From an uncultured Bacteroidales bacterium (GTDB lineage: Bacteria; Bacteroidota; Bacteroidia; Bacteroidales; P3): 64,000 nucleotides of DNA. Every line of letters starts with the position of its first letter. Positions within the stretch are counted from its first letter, which is position 1. Below the pieces are notes generated by a model. The model worked only from the letters and a program-made list of their open reading frames with translations, searched no databases and was not told the DNA's origin. Location of the stretch: assembly GCA_900317125.1 (NCBI GenBank), contig ONFR01000005.1, positions 1 to 64,000 on the forward strand, read 5' to 3'. Positions 53,700-62,188 of this stretch are shown one piece after another. A program made the position numbers and the translations under genes.

Positions 53700-53881
53700 T
53701 CCGGATTGTTGAATGTGTTTGTTTTAAGATGCATTATTATATTAATCAATAGTATCCCCTAAATCTCAGTTATAAGGGCAACACAAAAAATGCCCAATAT
53801 AGTGCTTTTAAGGGAAATATCAGATGGCAATACAATATATTGAGCAGACTGACGTTATACAAAGTATAAAAAAAAATAGAA

Positions 53882-55195
53882 ATGCGATTAATCTCTATCA
53901 CTTTAGATAATTACAGGAATTTTACTCATTACAATCTTCAGTTTGGTAAGAAGACCTCCATTCTCATAGGAAGAAATGGCATGGGTAAATCGAATTTATT
54001 GTCAGGCATGGTCCAGGCAATGAGTTTTATTTTCTCAAAACAAAGAGATACGCCACAATATGATTTCATCAGAAGCTCTGACCAAGGGGTGAAGCAATTT
54101 TCGATAACGGATTCTAGATATGCCGATGGGGATTATTGTTTCCCCTTATCATTGACAATGAAAGGATCTCTTGAAGATGGGGACGATAATAAAATACTAA
54201 ATTGGTCGTTTGAGCAGGAAAGTATGAAATCTGGACTTAAAGATTCAAGATTCCGAGAGGCATATCGAGAGTTCTGGGAATATTATAATTGGAAAAGAGA
54301 GAAGCCAGTATTGGCCTTTTTCTCAGACGGCTTTCCTCATAAGGATACCAGACTGACTAAAAAAATGAAGGATAAATTGGAATCCGGTAAACCTCTTCCT
54401 GCTAACACTGGATACTATCAGTGGGATAAAGAACAAAGTTGCGTTAATATATGGAAACAATATTATATGCAACAGTGGATAAATAACAAATTGAACCCTG
54501 ATAGCGAAAAACAAGCTTTTGTGGGTGCGGTAAACAAAAAAATGGTAGATTTTTCTATGCCATTGCCAGATGGCCCAGAGATAACAAAAGACCTAATGTT
54601 GGAAGGGCTTTTCGCGGAGAGTCGAGGTGAAAGAAACAACTTGGTGATTGAGTTTGTCGATGGCCGTAGGGTTCCATTTGACAATTTGCCAGCTGGTTAT
54701 AACAGAATTTTTTCAATTGTATTGGATTTGTCCTGCCGTAGTTACTTGTTGAATGGAAATTGCAATCCTGAAGGGGTAGTCTTTATCGATGAGATAGAGT
54801 TGCACCTCCATCCATCCATTGCTGCAGAAATACTTCAACGCTTGAGACGTTCGTTCCCAAAGATGCAATTTATTGTATCAACACATTCTCCACTCGTTAT
54901 CACTCATTTTAACCAATCATCCGATGATGATGACGACTATCGATTGTATCAATTGAATAGAGAAGACGATATTTATGTCAATCGTCGTATAATGGACCTA
55001 TATGGCTTAGACTATAATTCTGGGCTATTTGATTATATGGATATGCCCGATAATGTTGCTCTTGTGGCAAAATATAAGGAATCATACCGTTATTGGATAA
55101 GGCATGACCAAGATAGGGCAAAAAAAATAGCAGAGCTAATAAAGCGGTCTTTCCCTAAGAATACGGGTTTGCTAAATGAGTTGAACATTCACTAA
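53882..55195 (+). CDS. PtuA-like AAA ATPase (Septu-type)
   Basis: The 437-aa OLD/RecF-type ABC ATPase has Walker A GRNGMGKS (30-37), a signature-like LPAGYNRIFS (269-278), Walker B VVFIDEIELHLHP (299-311) and the H-loop STHSPLV (333-339). An insert of about 200 residues lies between Walker A and B. PtuA ATPases pair with an HNH nuclease, PtuB, in Septu antiphage systems; an HNH gene starts 2 bp downstream. It is the first gene of a tight five-gene operon. The call rests on architecture and context, not on a sequence search. Confidence 0.85.
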   Translation: MRLISITLDNYRNFTHYNLQFGKKTSILIGRNGMGKSNLLSGMVQAMSFIFSKQRDTPQYDFIRSSDQGVKQFSITDSRYADGDYCFPLSLTMKGSLEDGDDNKILNWSFEQESMKSGLKDSRFREAYREFWEYYNWKREKPVLAFFSDGFPHKDTRLTKKMKDKLESGKPLPANTGYYQWDKEQSCVNIWKQYYMQQWINNKLNPDSEKQAFVGAVNKKMVDFSMPLPDGPEITKDLMLEGLFAESRGERNNLVIEFVDGRRVPFDNLPAGYNRIFSIVLDLSCRSYLLNGNCNPEGVVFIDEIELHLHPSIAAEILQRLRRSFPKMQFIVSTHSPLVITHFNQSSDDDDDYRLYQLNREDDIYVNRRIMDLYGLDYNSGLFDYMDMPDNVALVAKYKESYRYWIRHDQDRAKKIAELIKRSFPKNTGLLNELNIH

Positions 55196-55197
55196 CT

Positions 55198-56064
55198 ATG
55201 AAATTCGTTGATAAAAATCATGAGGCAGAAGCAAATGCCATTATCACTCCATATCTCCATTATGCCTTGAATCAACCATGGTATGGTAATGATTTAAAAT
55301 TTGGAAGGGAATCCCTTTATGAGAGAATGCGAGGTTATCCACCAAATAGTCCAAATGAGGCGAAATGTCGGTCGGTATTGCTTGATAGGGTGCTGCTTCC
55401 GGAACAAAACAATAGGTGTTGCTATTGTATGCGACGCATTGATGACCATAGTGATGATGCTTCCATCGAACACATCATACCCAAAAGCGTTGACACTTAT
55501 AGGGGTATGATGCATTATTTTAATCAGCATCTGCCTAATTTAAATAGCCGAAAAATCTGCTTAACTGATACATTTGTTGCAAGTAGGGTTGCTATCGATG
55601 CAAATTCCCCTTTTCCTCACTTAGTGGCATATCATAACTTCGCTGCAGCATGTCGAAAATGCAATAGTTCACGTGGCCATGAGGAAATAGAAGTGTTATT
55701 TCTCCACCCAAATATCCATAATGAGATTGAATATAATAACCATACAGGTGAGGCATTTTGGGCTTTAGATCCAGTGTATAGCCCAACCGCAAGGCCCGAA
55801 GATATACCGACATTGGAGACATTGAAACTCAACAGGCCATTATATAAGGCTATTCGTGCAACTTGGTTCCAGGCAAAAAGGGAGGGAATTAATCCTACAA
55901 CCCTGACGACAGAACAAGATAAATCTGATTTAATCTATAAATCAGCGGGTGCTGCAATAGATAATGATCCTAAATTTGACGATAAGGATTTTAGAGGTTT
56001 TATGGATTTGACAAAAGCAGCAAATTGGAGTATCTTCTTAAAGTTTGACTATTTCGGAAGATGA
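55198..56064 (+). CDS. PtuB-like HNH endonuclease
   Basis: The 288-aa protein has an HNH nuclease domain with zinc-binding Cys74/Cys77 (RCCYCMRR), the catalytic His92 in SIEHIIPKS, and a second Cys pair with Asn156 (NFAAACRKCNSSRG). The neighbouring ATPase makes it PtuB-like: in Septu systems the ATPase regulates a nuclease that damages phage or host DNA. Here the protein has a longer C-terminal half than a minimal HNH. It starts 2 bp after the ATPase gene. Confidence 0.85.
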   Translation: MKFVDKNHEAEANAIITPYLHYALNQPWYGNDLKFGRESLYERMRGYPPNSPNEAKCRSVLLDRVLLPEQNNRCCYCMRRIDDHSDDASIEHIIPKSVDTYRGMMHYFNQHLPNLNSRKICLTDTFVASRVAIDANSPFPHLVAYHNFAAACRKCNSSRGHEEIEVLFLHPNIHNEIEYNNHTGEAFWALDPVYSPTARPEDIPTLETLKLNRPLYKAIRATWFQAKREGINPTTLTTEQDKSDLIYKSAGAAIDNDPKFDDKDFRGFMDLTKAANWSIFLKFDYFGR

Positions 56065-56093
56065 TTGGGGATTTAGAAAAAAAAGTATGTTAA

Positions 56094-57251
56094 ATGTCTG
56101 ACAATAAAGATTTCTTCAAGAAACAAACTGACTCATCGAGAGTCAAGGCAGCTATTATCTCCGAATATTTCCCACAATATTGTAGGATTATATCCCGTCG
56201 GCATTGCCCGGAGCATTTTGGCTATTTCGATATGTTTGCAGGACCGGGAATGTACGAAGATGGCAGTTTGTCAACACCATTACTTGTAGCTAGGAGTTGT
56301 TACGAAGACCCGTTTCTGCGTGATCGTGTTTGGATGGTGTTCAATGATATGGCATACGGTGACAAATTAAGAGAGAACTTTGAAAAATATTACCAGAGTG
56401 GAACATTCCCTAATGAGCCTTACTTTGCAAGTCGTACATTTGGCGAGTGGCCAAAGTTAGACAGTTTCCTAACTCGAAATACAATGCAAGGATTCTACAA
56501 TGAATGTCCGACAGTATTGTTTATTGACCCTTGGGGCTATAAACATATCAACACACGTGTATTGACTCAATTTCTGACTAGGTGGGGCAATGAAGTGTTT
56601 ATTTTTATTAACACTAAACGCTTAAACGCAGCATTTGAAAACGACAAGTTTCAAGAGGATTTAAGAATTGTCTTTCCGTTGACCTATAACGAGGTAAAAG
56701 AAAATAAAAAGCTGAAAGGCTCGGTAGAAGAACGTCATAACTACATAATCAACCAACTTGCTAACGAGTTTCGCAGAATATTGAAAGGAATGGTATTTTA
56801 CACAGCATTCGAATTTCGCGAAGAAGACCAAAAAACACCAAGTCATTACCTGCTACATATTACCAAAGGAGCCAGAGGGTTCGACCTTGTGAAGCAGGTA
56901 TATAGCAGATATGCTAACGTTGAAAGGGAGTTGGGAAGTATGGGTGATGTTGATACTTATACATTCGACCCCAAAACCTTTAATACAGAATCATTGTTTG
57001 ATGAAGACTTCAAGCAAGACAATATAGATAAGTTGAAGCGGGAGTTGTGTAGTAAGTATTCTGGTAAGACGATTAACACAGAATCGCTTTTTAATGAAGA
57101 TCATCGCAATCGGCTACATTCTCGCACACATTATCTTGTGGCATTTCGCCAATTATGTGATGAGAAGAAAATAGAAGCAAAATTTACCGATGATAAGAAA
57201 CACAAGGCATCGGTACTGATTTCTCCAATGTGCCTTATAACCTTTAAGTAA
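56094..57251 (+). CDS. Three-Cys-motif partner protein TcmP
   Basis: The 385-aa protein matches the TcmP family: DSSRVKAAIISEYFPQY at the N-terminus, then YFDMFAGPGMYEDG, which resembles a methyltransferase glycine motif, VLFIDPWGY, and FINTKRLNAAF. TcmP genes lie beside three-Cys-motif proteins; such a gene starts 6 bp downstream here. The biochemical role is unknown; the DxFAGPG and DPWG motifs hint at a Rossmann-type methyltransferase-like or nucleotide-binding fold. It starts 29 bp after the HNH gene. Confidence 0.85.
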   Translation: MSDNKDFFKKQTDSSRVKAAIISEYFPQYCRIISRRHCPEHFGYFDMFAGPGMYEDGSLSTPLLVARSCYEDPFLRDRVWMVFNDMAYGDKLRENFEKYYQSGTFPNEPYFASRTFGEWPKLDSFLTRNTMQGFYNECPTVLFIDPWGYKHINTRVLTQFLTRWGNEVFIFINTKRLNAAFENDKFQEDLRIVFPLTYNEVKENKKLKGSVEERHNYIINQLANEFRRILKGMVFYTAFEFREEDQKTPSHYLLHITKGARGFDLVKQVYSRYANVERELGSMGDVDTYTFDPKTFNTESLFDEDFKQDNIDKLKRELCSKYSGKTINTESLFNEDHRNRLHSRTHYLVAFRQLCDEKKIEAKFTDDKKHKASVLISPMCLITFK

Positions 57252-57257
57252 CAGTAT

Positions 57258-57995
57258 ATGGCAGATACGAAAATAGAATGGACTGATAAGTCATGGAATC
57301 CTGTTACGGGATGTACGAAAATATCAGAGGGCTGCCAACACTGCTATGCAGAGGTGATGGCAAGAAGGCTTAAGGGAATGGGTCAAGAGAAATACAGAAA
57401 TGCTTTCCAATTGACACTACACCCTGAAGATTTAGATGAACCAAGGAAATGGCATAAACAACATAATGTCTTTGTCTGTTCAATGGGCGATTTGTTTCAT
57501 GATGAAGTGCCTTTTGAATTCATTGATAGAGTGATGAAAACCATACGTGAGACACCGCAACACCGATACCAATTATTAACAAAAAGAGCGGAGCGGATGG
57601 AAGAGTATTTTGCGACTCACAGAGTACCTGAAAATGTATGGTTGGGTGTAACTGTTGAGGTACAGCGTACACGTTTTCGAATTGATCTCCTGCGCAAAAT
57701 ACCAGCATCTGTGCACTTTCTTTCATGTGAACCACTCTTAGAAGATTTGGGTGAGATGGATCTGGAGGGCATTGATTGGATTATCGTTGGAGGAGAAAGT
57801 GGACTAAAGGCACGACCCATGAGAGAGGAGTGGGCTTTGAATGTGAAAAGACAAGCTGCAGACAAGGATATTGCTTTCTTCTTTAAGCAATGGGGGACGT
57901 GGAGCTGTGAGGGTGTAAAACGCAACAAACACGTTAACGGTAAACTCTTGGAAGGAAAAATTGTTCAGCAGATGCCTAAAGAGAGGAAAATATAG
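57258..57995 (+). CDS. Three-Cys-motif protein, DUF5131/phage Gp37-Gp68 family
   Basis: The 245-aa protein has the motif NPVTGCTKISEGCQHCYAE with Cys19, Cys26 and Cys29 (C-x6-C-x2-C), and the conserved FVCSMGDLFHDEVP, YQLLTKRAERM and IIVGGESG blocks of the phage Gp37/Gp68 (DUF5131) family. Three Cys residues could hold an Fe-S cluster, as in radical SAM enzymes, which the barrel-like sequence resembles. TcmP, encoded just upstream, is its known family partner. The 548-aa gene follows after 2 bp. Confidence 0.88.
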   Translation: MADTKIEWTDKSWNPVTGCTKISEGCQHCYAEVMARRLKGMGQEKYRNAFQLTLHPEDLDEPRKWHKQHNVFVCSMGDLFHDEVPFEFIDRVMKTIRETPQHRYQLLTKRAERMEEYFATHRVPENVWLGVTVEVQRTRFRIDLLRKIPASVHFLSCEPLLEDLGEMDLEGIDWIIVGGESGLKARPMREEWALNVKRQAADKDIAFFFKQWGTWSCEGVKRNKHVNGKLLEGKIVQQMPKERKI

Positions 57996-57997
57996 CT

Positions 57998-59644
57998 ATG
58001 ACACAGTATTTATATGACGATGATACATTCGGTGCTCAAACCATCTCAATTTTGGATAGGTTGCATAGCTATTTTAGTGATGTTCACATGTGGAGTAGTC
58101 AGGGGGGAGAAGAGCCTATGCCTCAATTCAAGTTCAGGGCTCTATTGCTGATTGCAGAAATCTATGAGCATGTTCGTCTGTATGTCAACAATCATGAAGA
58201 AAGTCTATCTAACTATTTTGGAAAGTGGACGTTGAGAAAATGTTTGGAGCAAGTGGTTGCCATAGAGGGTTTGCAGAAACAATTGAATGAAATGCATCCG
58301 GATTTCGAATTTTGCGATGCCCAGTATGAATTACGAGAGTGTATTATGGGAGTTAATCATCTTCCCTTAGGAGGAGATGATATTGCCAAACTTTATGAAA
58401 AGGGAATTGATGGTTTTCGCGAAGAATGTGACATCAACAATCATCCTCCTATAGCTAGTTCTCAGTTATGGAATGCCGTTTCCAGCAATGACCGCAATTA
58501 TAAATTCGGTCGATTGTTTAGGAAAGCCAAGGAGTCGTTTGTGGAGTTTGACAAGGAGGGCAAGTCGCCAGACCCGGATGACCGTGCTTATAACCAAGCA
58601 AGGGATGAAAACCAATTAAGCAACCAAATTGCATATAAAGCGAAAAAAATCGATTATTCCGCAAACTATGCTAGTCAAGATTTTTTTGATTGTTTGCAAT
58701 ATATTCTTCACATACAGTTAGAAGCTGAGAATGCAAGTGCAGATATAATTTGTCGCGAACTGGGAAAGGCTCTAGAGACATTACGCAATGTGTATATGGC
58801 TGAAGCCGAAGACATCTATTATATTCGAACTGGTGACTTTGCAAGTTTGGAGATGTTTTATGATGAGAAATCCATTAACCACTTGTACACAGAAATTCCT
58901 TTCAGAAAATATTATGAGGCAAAAAATGATTATATTGAATATTTTTCTGAAGAAATTGAAGCAGAGCTTGCAAAATGGCGCATGGATAAAGGTTATGTCG
59001 AGCGTAAGCTCAGTTGCGAAGAATACGAGGAATTTTTGTGTGAACATATAACTGATGTAGAAAATAATATGAAGGGTTATGATGAACTGTGGGAACTCCG
59101 GACACATAGTGGTGGATTGGATACTAAGGTGACTCCCGAGAACTTTGCAAGAATGTTCTATCGGAGGGAAGGGGTTGATAGTTATTTCATCGAATTGGAA
59201 TGGGAACTGGAAGAACTGATAAGGATAAGAGAAAAGAACAAAGAGAAAACACTGTCTGTCATTCAAGAACAGGCGACCACTCCCGAACAAAAGGCCGTAG
59301 ATGATTTTATCGAGAAAATCCTTATGCTCGTTAATATGGCATATGATGAATGGAACGACAGGTATTTAGTGCCGGCTGTTCATAAGCCGGAAGTTCACAT
59401 TATTATTAAGAAAGATGAATTGGTTCAATATATACAAGATTTGAGGAAGAGTAGATTCGAAGTTTTGTCGGAAATGTGCTACCCCAAAACATCAAAGTCA
59501 AAACAAGTGTTCTGTCAGTATGTGGTAAGCCTCCAAGAAAAAGGCTATTTCGGTGAACTATCTAATAAATTGTTAGCACAAATAATAGCACCAATTGTCG
59601 GACTTGCTATAGGTACTGTTACAAACTACCTCAGCCGTTCATAG
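57998..59644 (+). CDS. 548-aa unknown protein with C-terminal hydrophobic segment
   Basis: The last gene of the defence operon encodes an acidic, helix-rich protein of no family I recognise. Its only clear feature is the C-terminus: LLAQIIAPIVGLAIGTVTNY (about 525-544) is a probable membrane helix or membrane-active segment, so it could be tail-anchored or a pore former. A middle stretch (YEEFLCEHITDVENNMKGYD) looks coiled. As membrane proteins are frequent effectors in antiphage systems, an effector role is possible, but this is inference. Confidence 0.75.
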   Translation: MTQYLYDDDTFGAQTISILDRLHSYFSDVHMWSSQGGEEPMPQFKFRALLLIAEIYEHVRLYVNNHEESLSNYFGKWTLRKCLEQVVAIEGLQKQLNEMHPDFEFCDAQYELRECIMGVNHLPLGGDDIAKLYEKGIDGFREECDINNHPPIASSQLWNAVSSNDRNYKFGRLFRKAKESFVEFDKEGKSPDPDDRAYNQARDENQLSNQIAYKAKKIDYSANYASQDFFDCLQYILHIQLEAENASADIICRELGKALETLRNVYMAEAEDIYYIRTGDFASLEMFYDEKSINHLYTEIPFRKYYEAKNDYIEYFSEEIEAELAKWRMDKGYVERKLSCEEYEEFLCEHITDVENNMKGYDELWELRTHSGGLDTKVTPENFARMFYRREGVDSYFIELEWELEELIRIREKNKEKTLSVIQEQATTPEQKAVDDFIEKILMLVNMAYDEWNDRYLVPAVHKPEVHIIIKKDELVQYIQDLRKSRFEVLSEMCYPKTSKSKQVFCQYVVSLQEKGYFGELSNKLLAQIIAPIVGLAIGTVTNYLSRS

Positions 59645-59668
59645 TTTCGTTTTCCCGGATTGATTAAT

Positions 59669-59703
59669 CGCCTATTTCGACTATTGAAGTAGGCGTTTTT
59701 TTT
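59669..59703 (+). terminator. Terminator of the defence operon
   Basis: CGCCTATTTC (59669-59678) pairs with GAAGTAGGCG (59686-59695), with one wobble pair, followed by eight T residues, 25 bp after the last stop codon. Confidence 0.9.
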
Positions 59704-59873
59704 GTTTGGATATGAATCATAGGAATTAAATTATATGATTCACTATGTTATTTATTAATTGTTTGAATTTGTGTGTTGTATGCCTAATGAATTAATTTGA
59801 ATAATTTTTGGTCAAATGTAATATTACTTTGTATTTTGCAATTGCAAACCCATAATAACGGGTCATTAATAAA

Positions 59874-60215
59874 ATGAGGAAAATTACAGATTCAAAGACA
59901 ATTAAAGGTAAAATCCTAAAAGTTGGATGTTCTCGACAGTATTGCACAAGTTGGGGTGAAATGCTTTTCAAAGGACGAGAAATAATTGTTTGTGTAAATA
60001 ATATTAAGCACAAACGTCAAACTATCCCAATGTATATACGCGACGATTCTGATGTGGGTATTCTACATCTTTCTCAAAATGTTCTTTTAGGAAAAGAATG
60101 GGAATTAAGTATACATGGAGAACTGAATACATCTAGTCACGGATGTATTTTTATCGACAGCATCAATCTCTATGCACAAGTTGCTAAGCAAATTTCTATC
60201 AACAATTATTTCTAA
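59874..60215 (+). CDS. 113-aa hypothetical protein, OB-fold-like
   Basis: The protein reads MRKITDSKTIKGKILKVGCS and continues with alternating beta strands (GREIIVCVNNIKHK, WELSIHGELNTSSHGCIFID). The strand pattern looks like a small OB fold, but this is a guess. It lies between the defence operon terminator and the BRO/KilAC gene (22 bp away) and is AT-rich. No signal peptide or membrane segment is seen. Confidence 0.55.
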   Translation: MRKITDSKTIKGKILKVGCSRQYCTSWGEMLFKGREIIVCVNNIKHKRQTIPMYIRDDSDVGILHLSQNVLLGKEWELSIHGELNTSSHGCIFIDSINLYAQVAKQISINNYF

Positions 60216-60237
60216 TATTAATGAATAAAAAAACAAT

Positions 60238-61062
60238 ATGAAAATTTTAAAAGTACAAATTTTCAGAAGCAAGGAGTTCGGGAGTATTCGGACTCTGACG
60301 GACAAAGACGGCGAACCTTGGTTTGTCGGTAAAGATGTGGCTGGTATCCTTGGGTACAGTAATCCAACAAAAGCCATTAGAGACCGAGTCTTTGAGGAAG
60401 ATAAGATGCTGGTGCAACTTGCTGAGACTCAAAGGGGGTCTAAATTGGACCCCCCTTGTGCAGGCAAGACTAACATCATGGTTATCAACGAAAGCGGGCT
60501 TTACAGCTTGATTCTTTCCTCTAAGCTTGAGTCGGCGAAGCGGTTTAAACGGTGGGTGACTTCGGAGGTGCTGCCGCAGATCCGTCGGACGGGCGGGTAT
60601 GTCCCGACTCACGACAACCAAGGGGGTCAGCTGAGCGACGAGGAGATTATGGCGAAGGCACTGCAAATCTCCCAGCGCACTATCGAACAGCAGCAGTCGC
60701 TTATCGACCGCCAGCAGCAGACTATCGAACAGCAGCAGCCGAAGGCTCTTTTCTATGACTGCGTGGCTGTGAGCGACGACACTTGCAGCGTGGCCGAGAT
60801 GGCCAAGGTGATTGAGGCCAACGGCTACCCGATGGGTCAGAAACGACTGTTTGAGTGGCTGCGCAACAACGGCTACCTGTGCACACGCAGAGGGCAGTTC
60901 TTCAATACGCCTTATCAGATTTGGGTGGAAAGGGGACTGTTCCGCATCGAGACAAACGTGGGCTACGGAAGTGACGGCATAGAGTATGTGAACCACACGA
61001 CCCGCATCACGGGCAGAGGACAGGCTTATCTGCTCTCACAGTTTTTTGCACCTATTGTTTAA
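60238..61062 (+). CDS. BRO-N/KilAC phage antirepressor-like protein
   Basis: The 274-aa DNA-binding protein has an N-terminal BRO domain (IRTLTDKDGEPWFVGKDVAG and ESAKRFKRWVTSEVLPQIRR), a Gln-rich linker (TIEQQQSLIDRQQQTIEQQQ) and a C-terminal KilAC domain (VAEMAKVIEANGYPMGQKRL, LFEWLRNNGYL). Such proteins are phage or mobile-element antirepressors that control the lytic switch. GC content rises from the linker onward, so the composition boundary of the AT-rich island falls inside or just before this gene. Confidence 0.9.
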   Translation: MKILKVQIFRSKEFGSIRTLTDKDGEPWFVGKDVAGILGYSNPTKAIRDRVFEEDKMLVQLAETQRGSKLDPPCAGKTNIMVINESGLYSLILSSKLESAKRFKRWVTSEVLPQIRRTGGYVPTHDNQGGQLSDEEIMAKALQISQRTIEQQQSLIDRQQQTIEQQQPKALFYDCVAVSDDTCSVAEMAKVIEANGYPMGQKRLFEWLRNNGYLCTRRGQFFNTPYQIWVERGLFRIETNVGYGSDGIEYVNHTTRITGRGQAYLLSQFFAPIV

Positions 61063-61080
61063 CTTTAAAATTATATTGTT

Positions 61081-61359
61081 ATGAACACAAAAATTGTAAA
61101 AATCATTGCACAGTCCGAAACGACTTATGTGCAGTCGAGAAAGAATGAGAACGGCCAGGTGGCTAAGTGTTACATCCGTCTGCGGGAACTGGGCGGGGAA
61201 CATGAGGATGAGTATCTGTGCGCGTTGTATGGCGGACTTGCTGAACGTAGGTTCGAGCCGGGCAAACTGGTGGCGGCAAGTCTCCGATTCTCTACCCACG
61301 AGACTAACGGTACCAGGTATCAGGACATCGTGGCTTATGAAGTCGTGCCTGTGAACTAA
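61081..61359 (+). CDS. 92-aa hypothetical protein, OB-fold-like
   Basis: It starts 18 bp after the antirepressor gene and reads MNTKIVKIIAQSETTYVQSR, then VAKCYIRLRELGG and a conserved-looking RYQDIVAYEVVPVN end. The strand spacing resembles small single-strand-binding or DUF3127-type OB folds, but the family is not established. It is followed by the 62-bp tandem repeat. Confidence 0.6.
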   Translation: MNTKIVKIIAQSETTYVQSRKNENGQVAKCYIRLRELGGEHEDEYLCALYGGLAERRFEPGKLVAASLRFSTHETNGTRYQDIVAYEVVPVN

Positions 61360-61364
61360 TTCGT

Positions 61365-61640
61365 CCACGTATCACGCGTATCGCACGGATTATCTTTCAT
61401 CCATGTATCACATGAATTATATATATCCACGTATCACGCGTATCGCACGGATTATCTTTCATCCATGTATCACATGAATTATATATATCCACGTATCACG
61501 CGAATCACACGGATTATCTTTCATCCATGTATCACATGAATTATATATATCCACGTATCACGCGTATCGCACGGATTATCTTTCATCCATGTATCACATG
61601 AATATATATCCACGTATTACGCGAATCACACGGATAATTC
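61365..61640. repeat. 62-bp tandem repeat, about 4.5 units
   Basis: Units start CCACGTATCACGCG at 61365, 61427, 61489, 61551 and 61610 (periods 62, 62, 62 and 59). Each unit has two related halves, CCACGTATCACGCGTATC and CCATGTATCACATGAAT. There are no unique spacers. The array lies in the 406-bp gap 61360-61765; the last 125 bp show no gene. A related sequence is at 490-515. Confidence 0.85.
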
Positions 61641-61765
61641 ATTATGCAGGCATAATAACAAGCGTTAGAGAAATTAAATAGTTTATTCACTTGAGTTGAG
61701 GTGAGGAGGATGTTCTCGAGTAAATGGCCAAAGAATCTAAACTTCTTCTCGCAAAACTCGTAATT

Positions 61766-62188
61766 ATGAAAAAAAATAGATATAATAGAAATGATAGAGA
61801 TGATAGAAATAATAATAGTAGATTTGAGAAAACTGTCACTTTGGATGGTATGATGACTTTCGGAAAGTTGGACGATGGGCTTCGTGTCCTTGATTTTGCG
61901 GCTACGGAGGCTGCGGTGGTGGAGCCTTTCACTGCTACTTGTCTGGTGCAGGCGATGAGGGACGGCAATGTGTATATCACCGAGAAGCCTAAACGGCTGC
62001 GTAACAAGCCCCTTTTCCGCGAGGATAACTGCTCGCTGACGCTGGGCAGGGACGGTAGGTATTACTTCGCGTTCTCGCTGCCTGCGGAGCTGGTGAAGGA
62101 ACTGCCCGACAGACTGGTGCATCAGTCGCTGGCTATCGCCCAGAAGGTGGAACGTCACATCCTTGGAGGAAAGGAGGAGAAGAGATGA
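61766..62188 (+). CDS. 140-aa hypothetical protein of the primase module
   Basis: The protein starts with a charged low-complexity stretch (MKKNRYNRNDRDDRNNNSRF) and then has a soluble domain (TVTLDGMMTFGKLDDGLRVL, FREDNCSLTLGRDGRYYFAF). No family is recognised. Its stop overlaps the start of the VirE-type gene (ATGA at 62185), so the two are co-translated. An ATG at 61724 would add 14 residues. The AT-rich opening is encoded by GATAGAAAT-type repeats. Confidence 0.65.
   Translation: MKKNRYNRNDRDDRNNNSRFEKTVTLDGMMTFGKLDDGLRVLDFAATEAAVVEPFTATCLVQAMRDGNVYITEKPKRLRNKPLFREDNCSLTLGRDGRYYFAFSLPAELVKELPDRLVHQSLAIAQKVERHILGGKEEKR

Noticed and set aside
57258..57995. A classical radical SAM enzyme
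   Set aside because: The Cys spacing is C-x6-C-x2-C, not the canonical CxxxCxxC, and the conserved blocks fit DUF5131/Gp37-Gp68 instead.
61365..61640. Possible CRISPR array
   Set aside because: The repeat is continuous with no unique spacers, the unit is 62 bp, and no cas gene is near.
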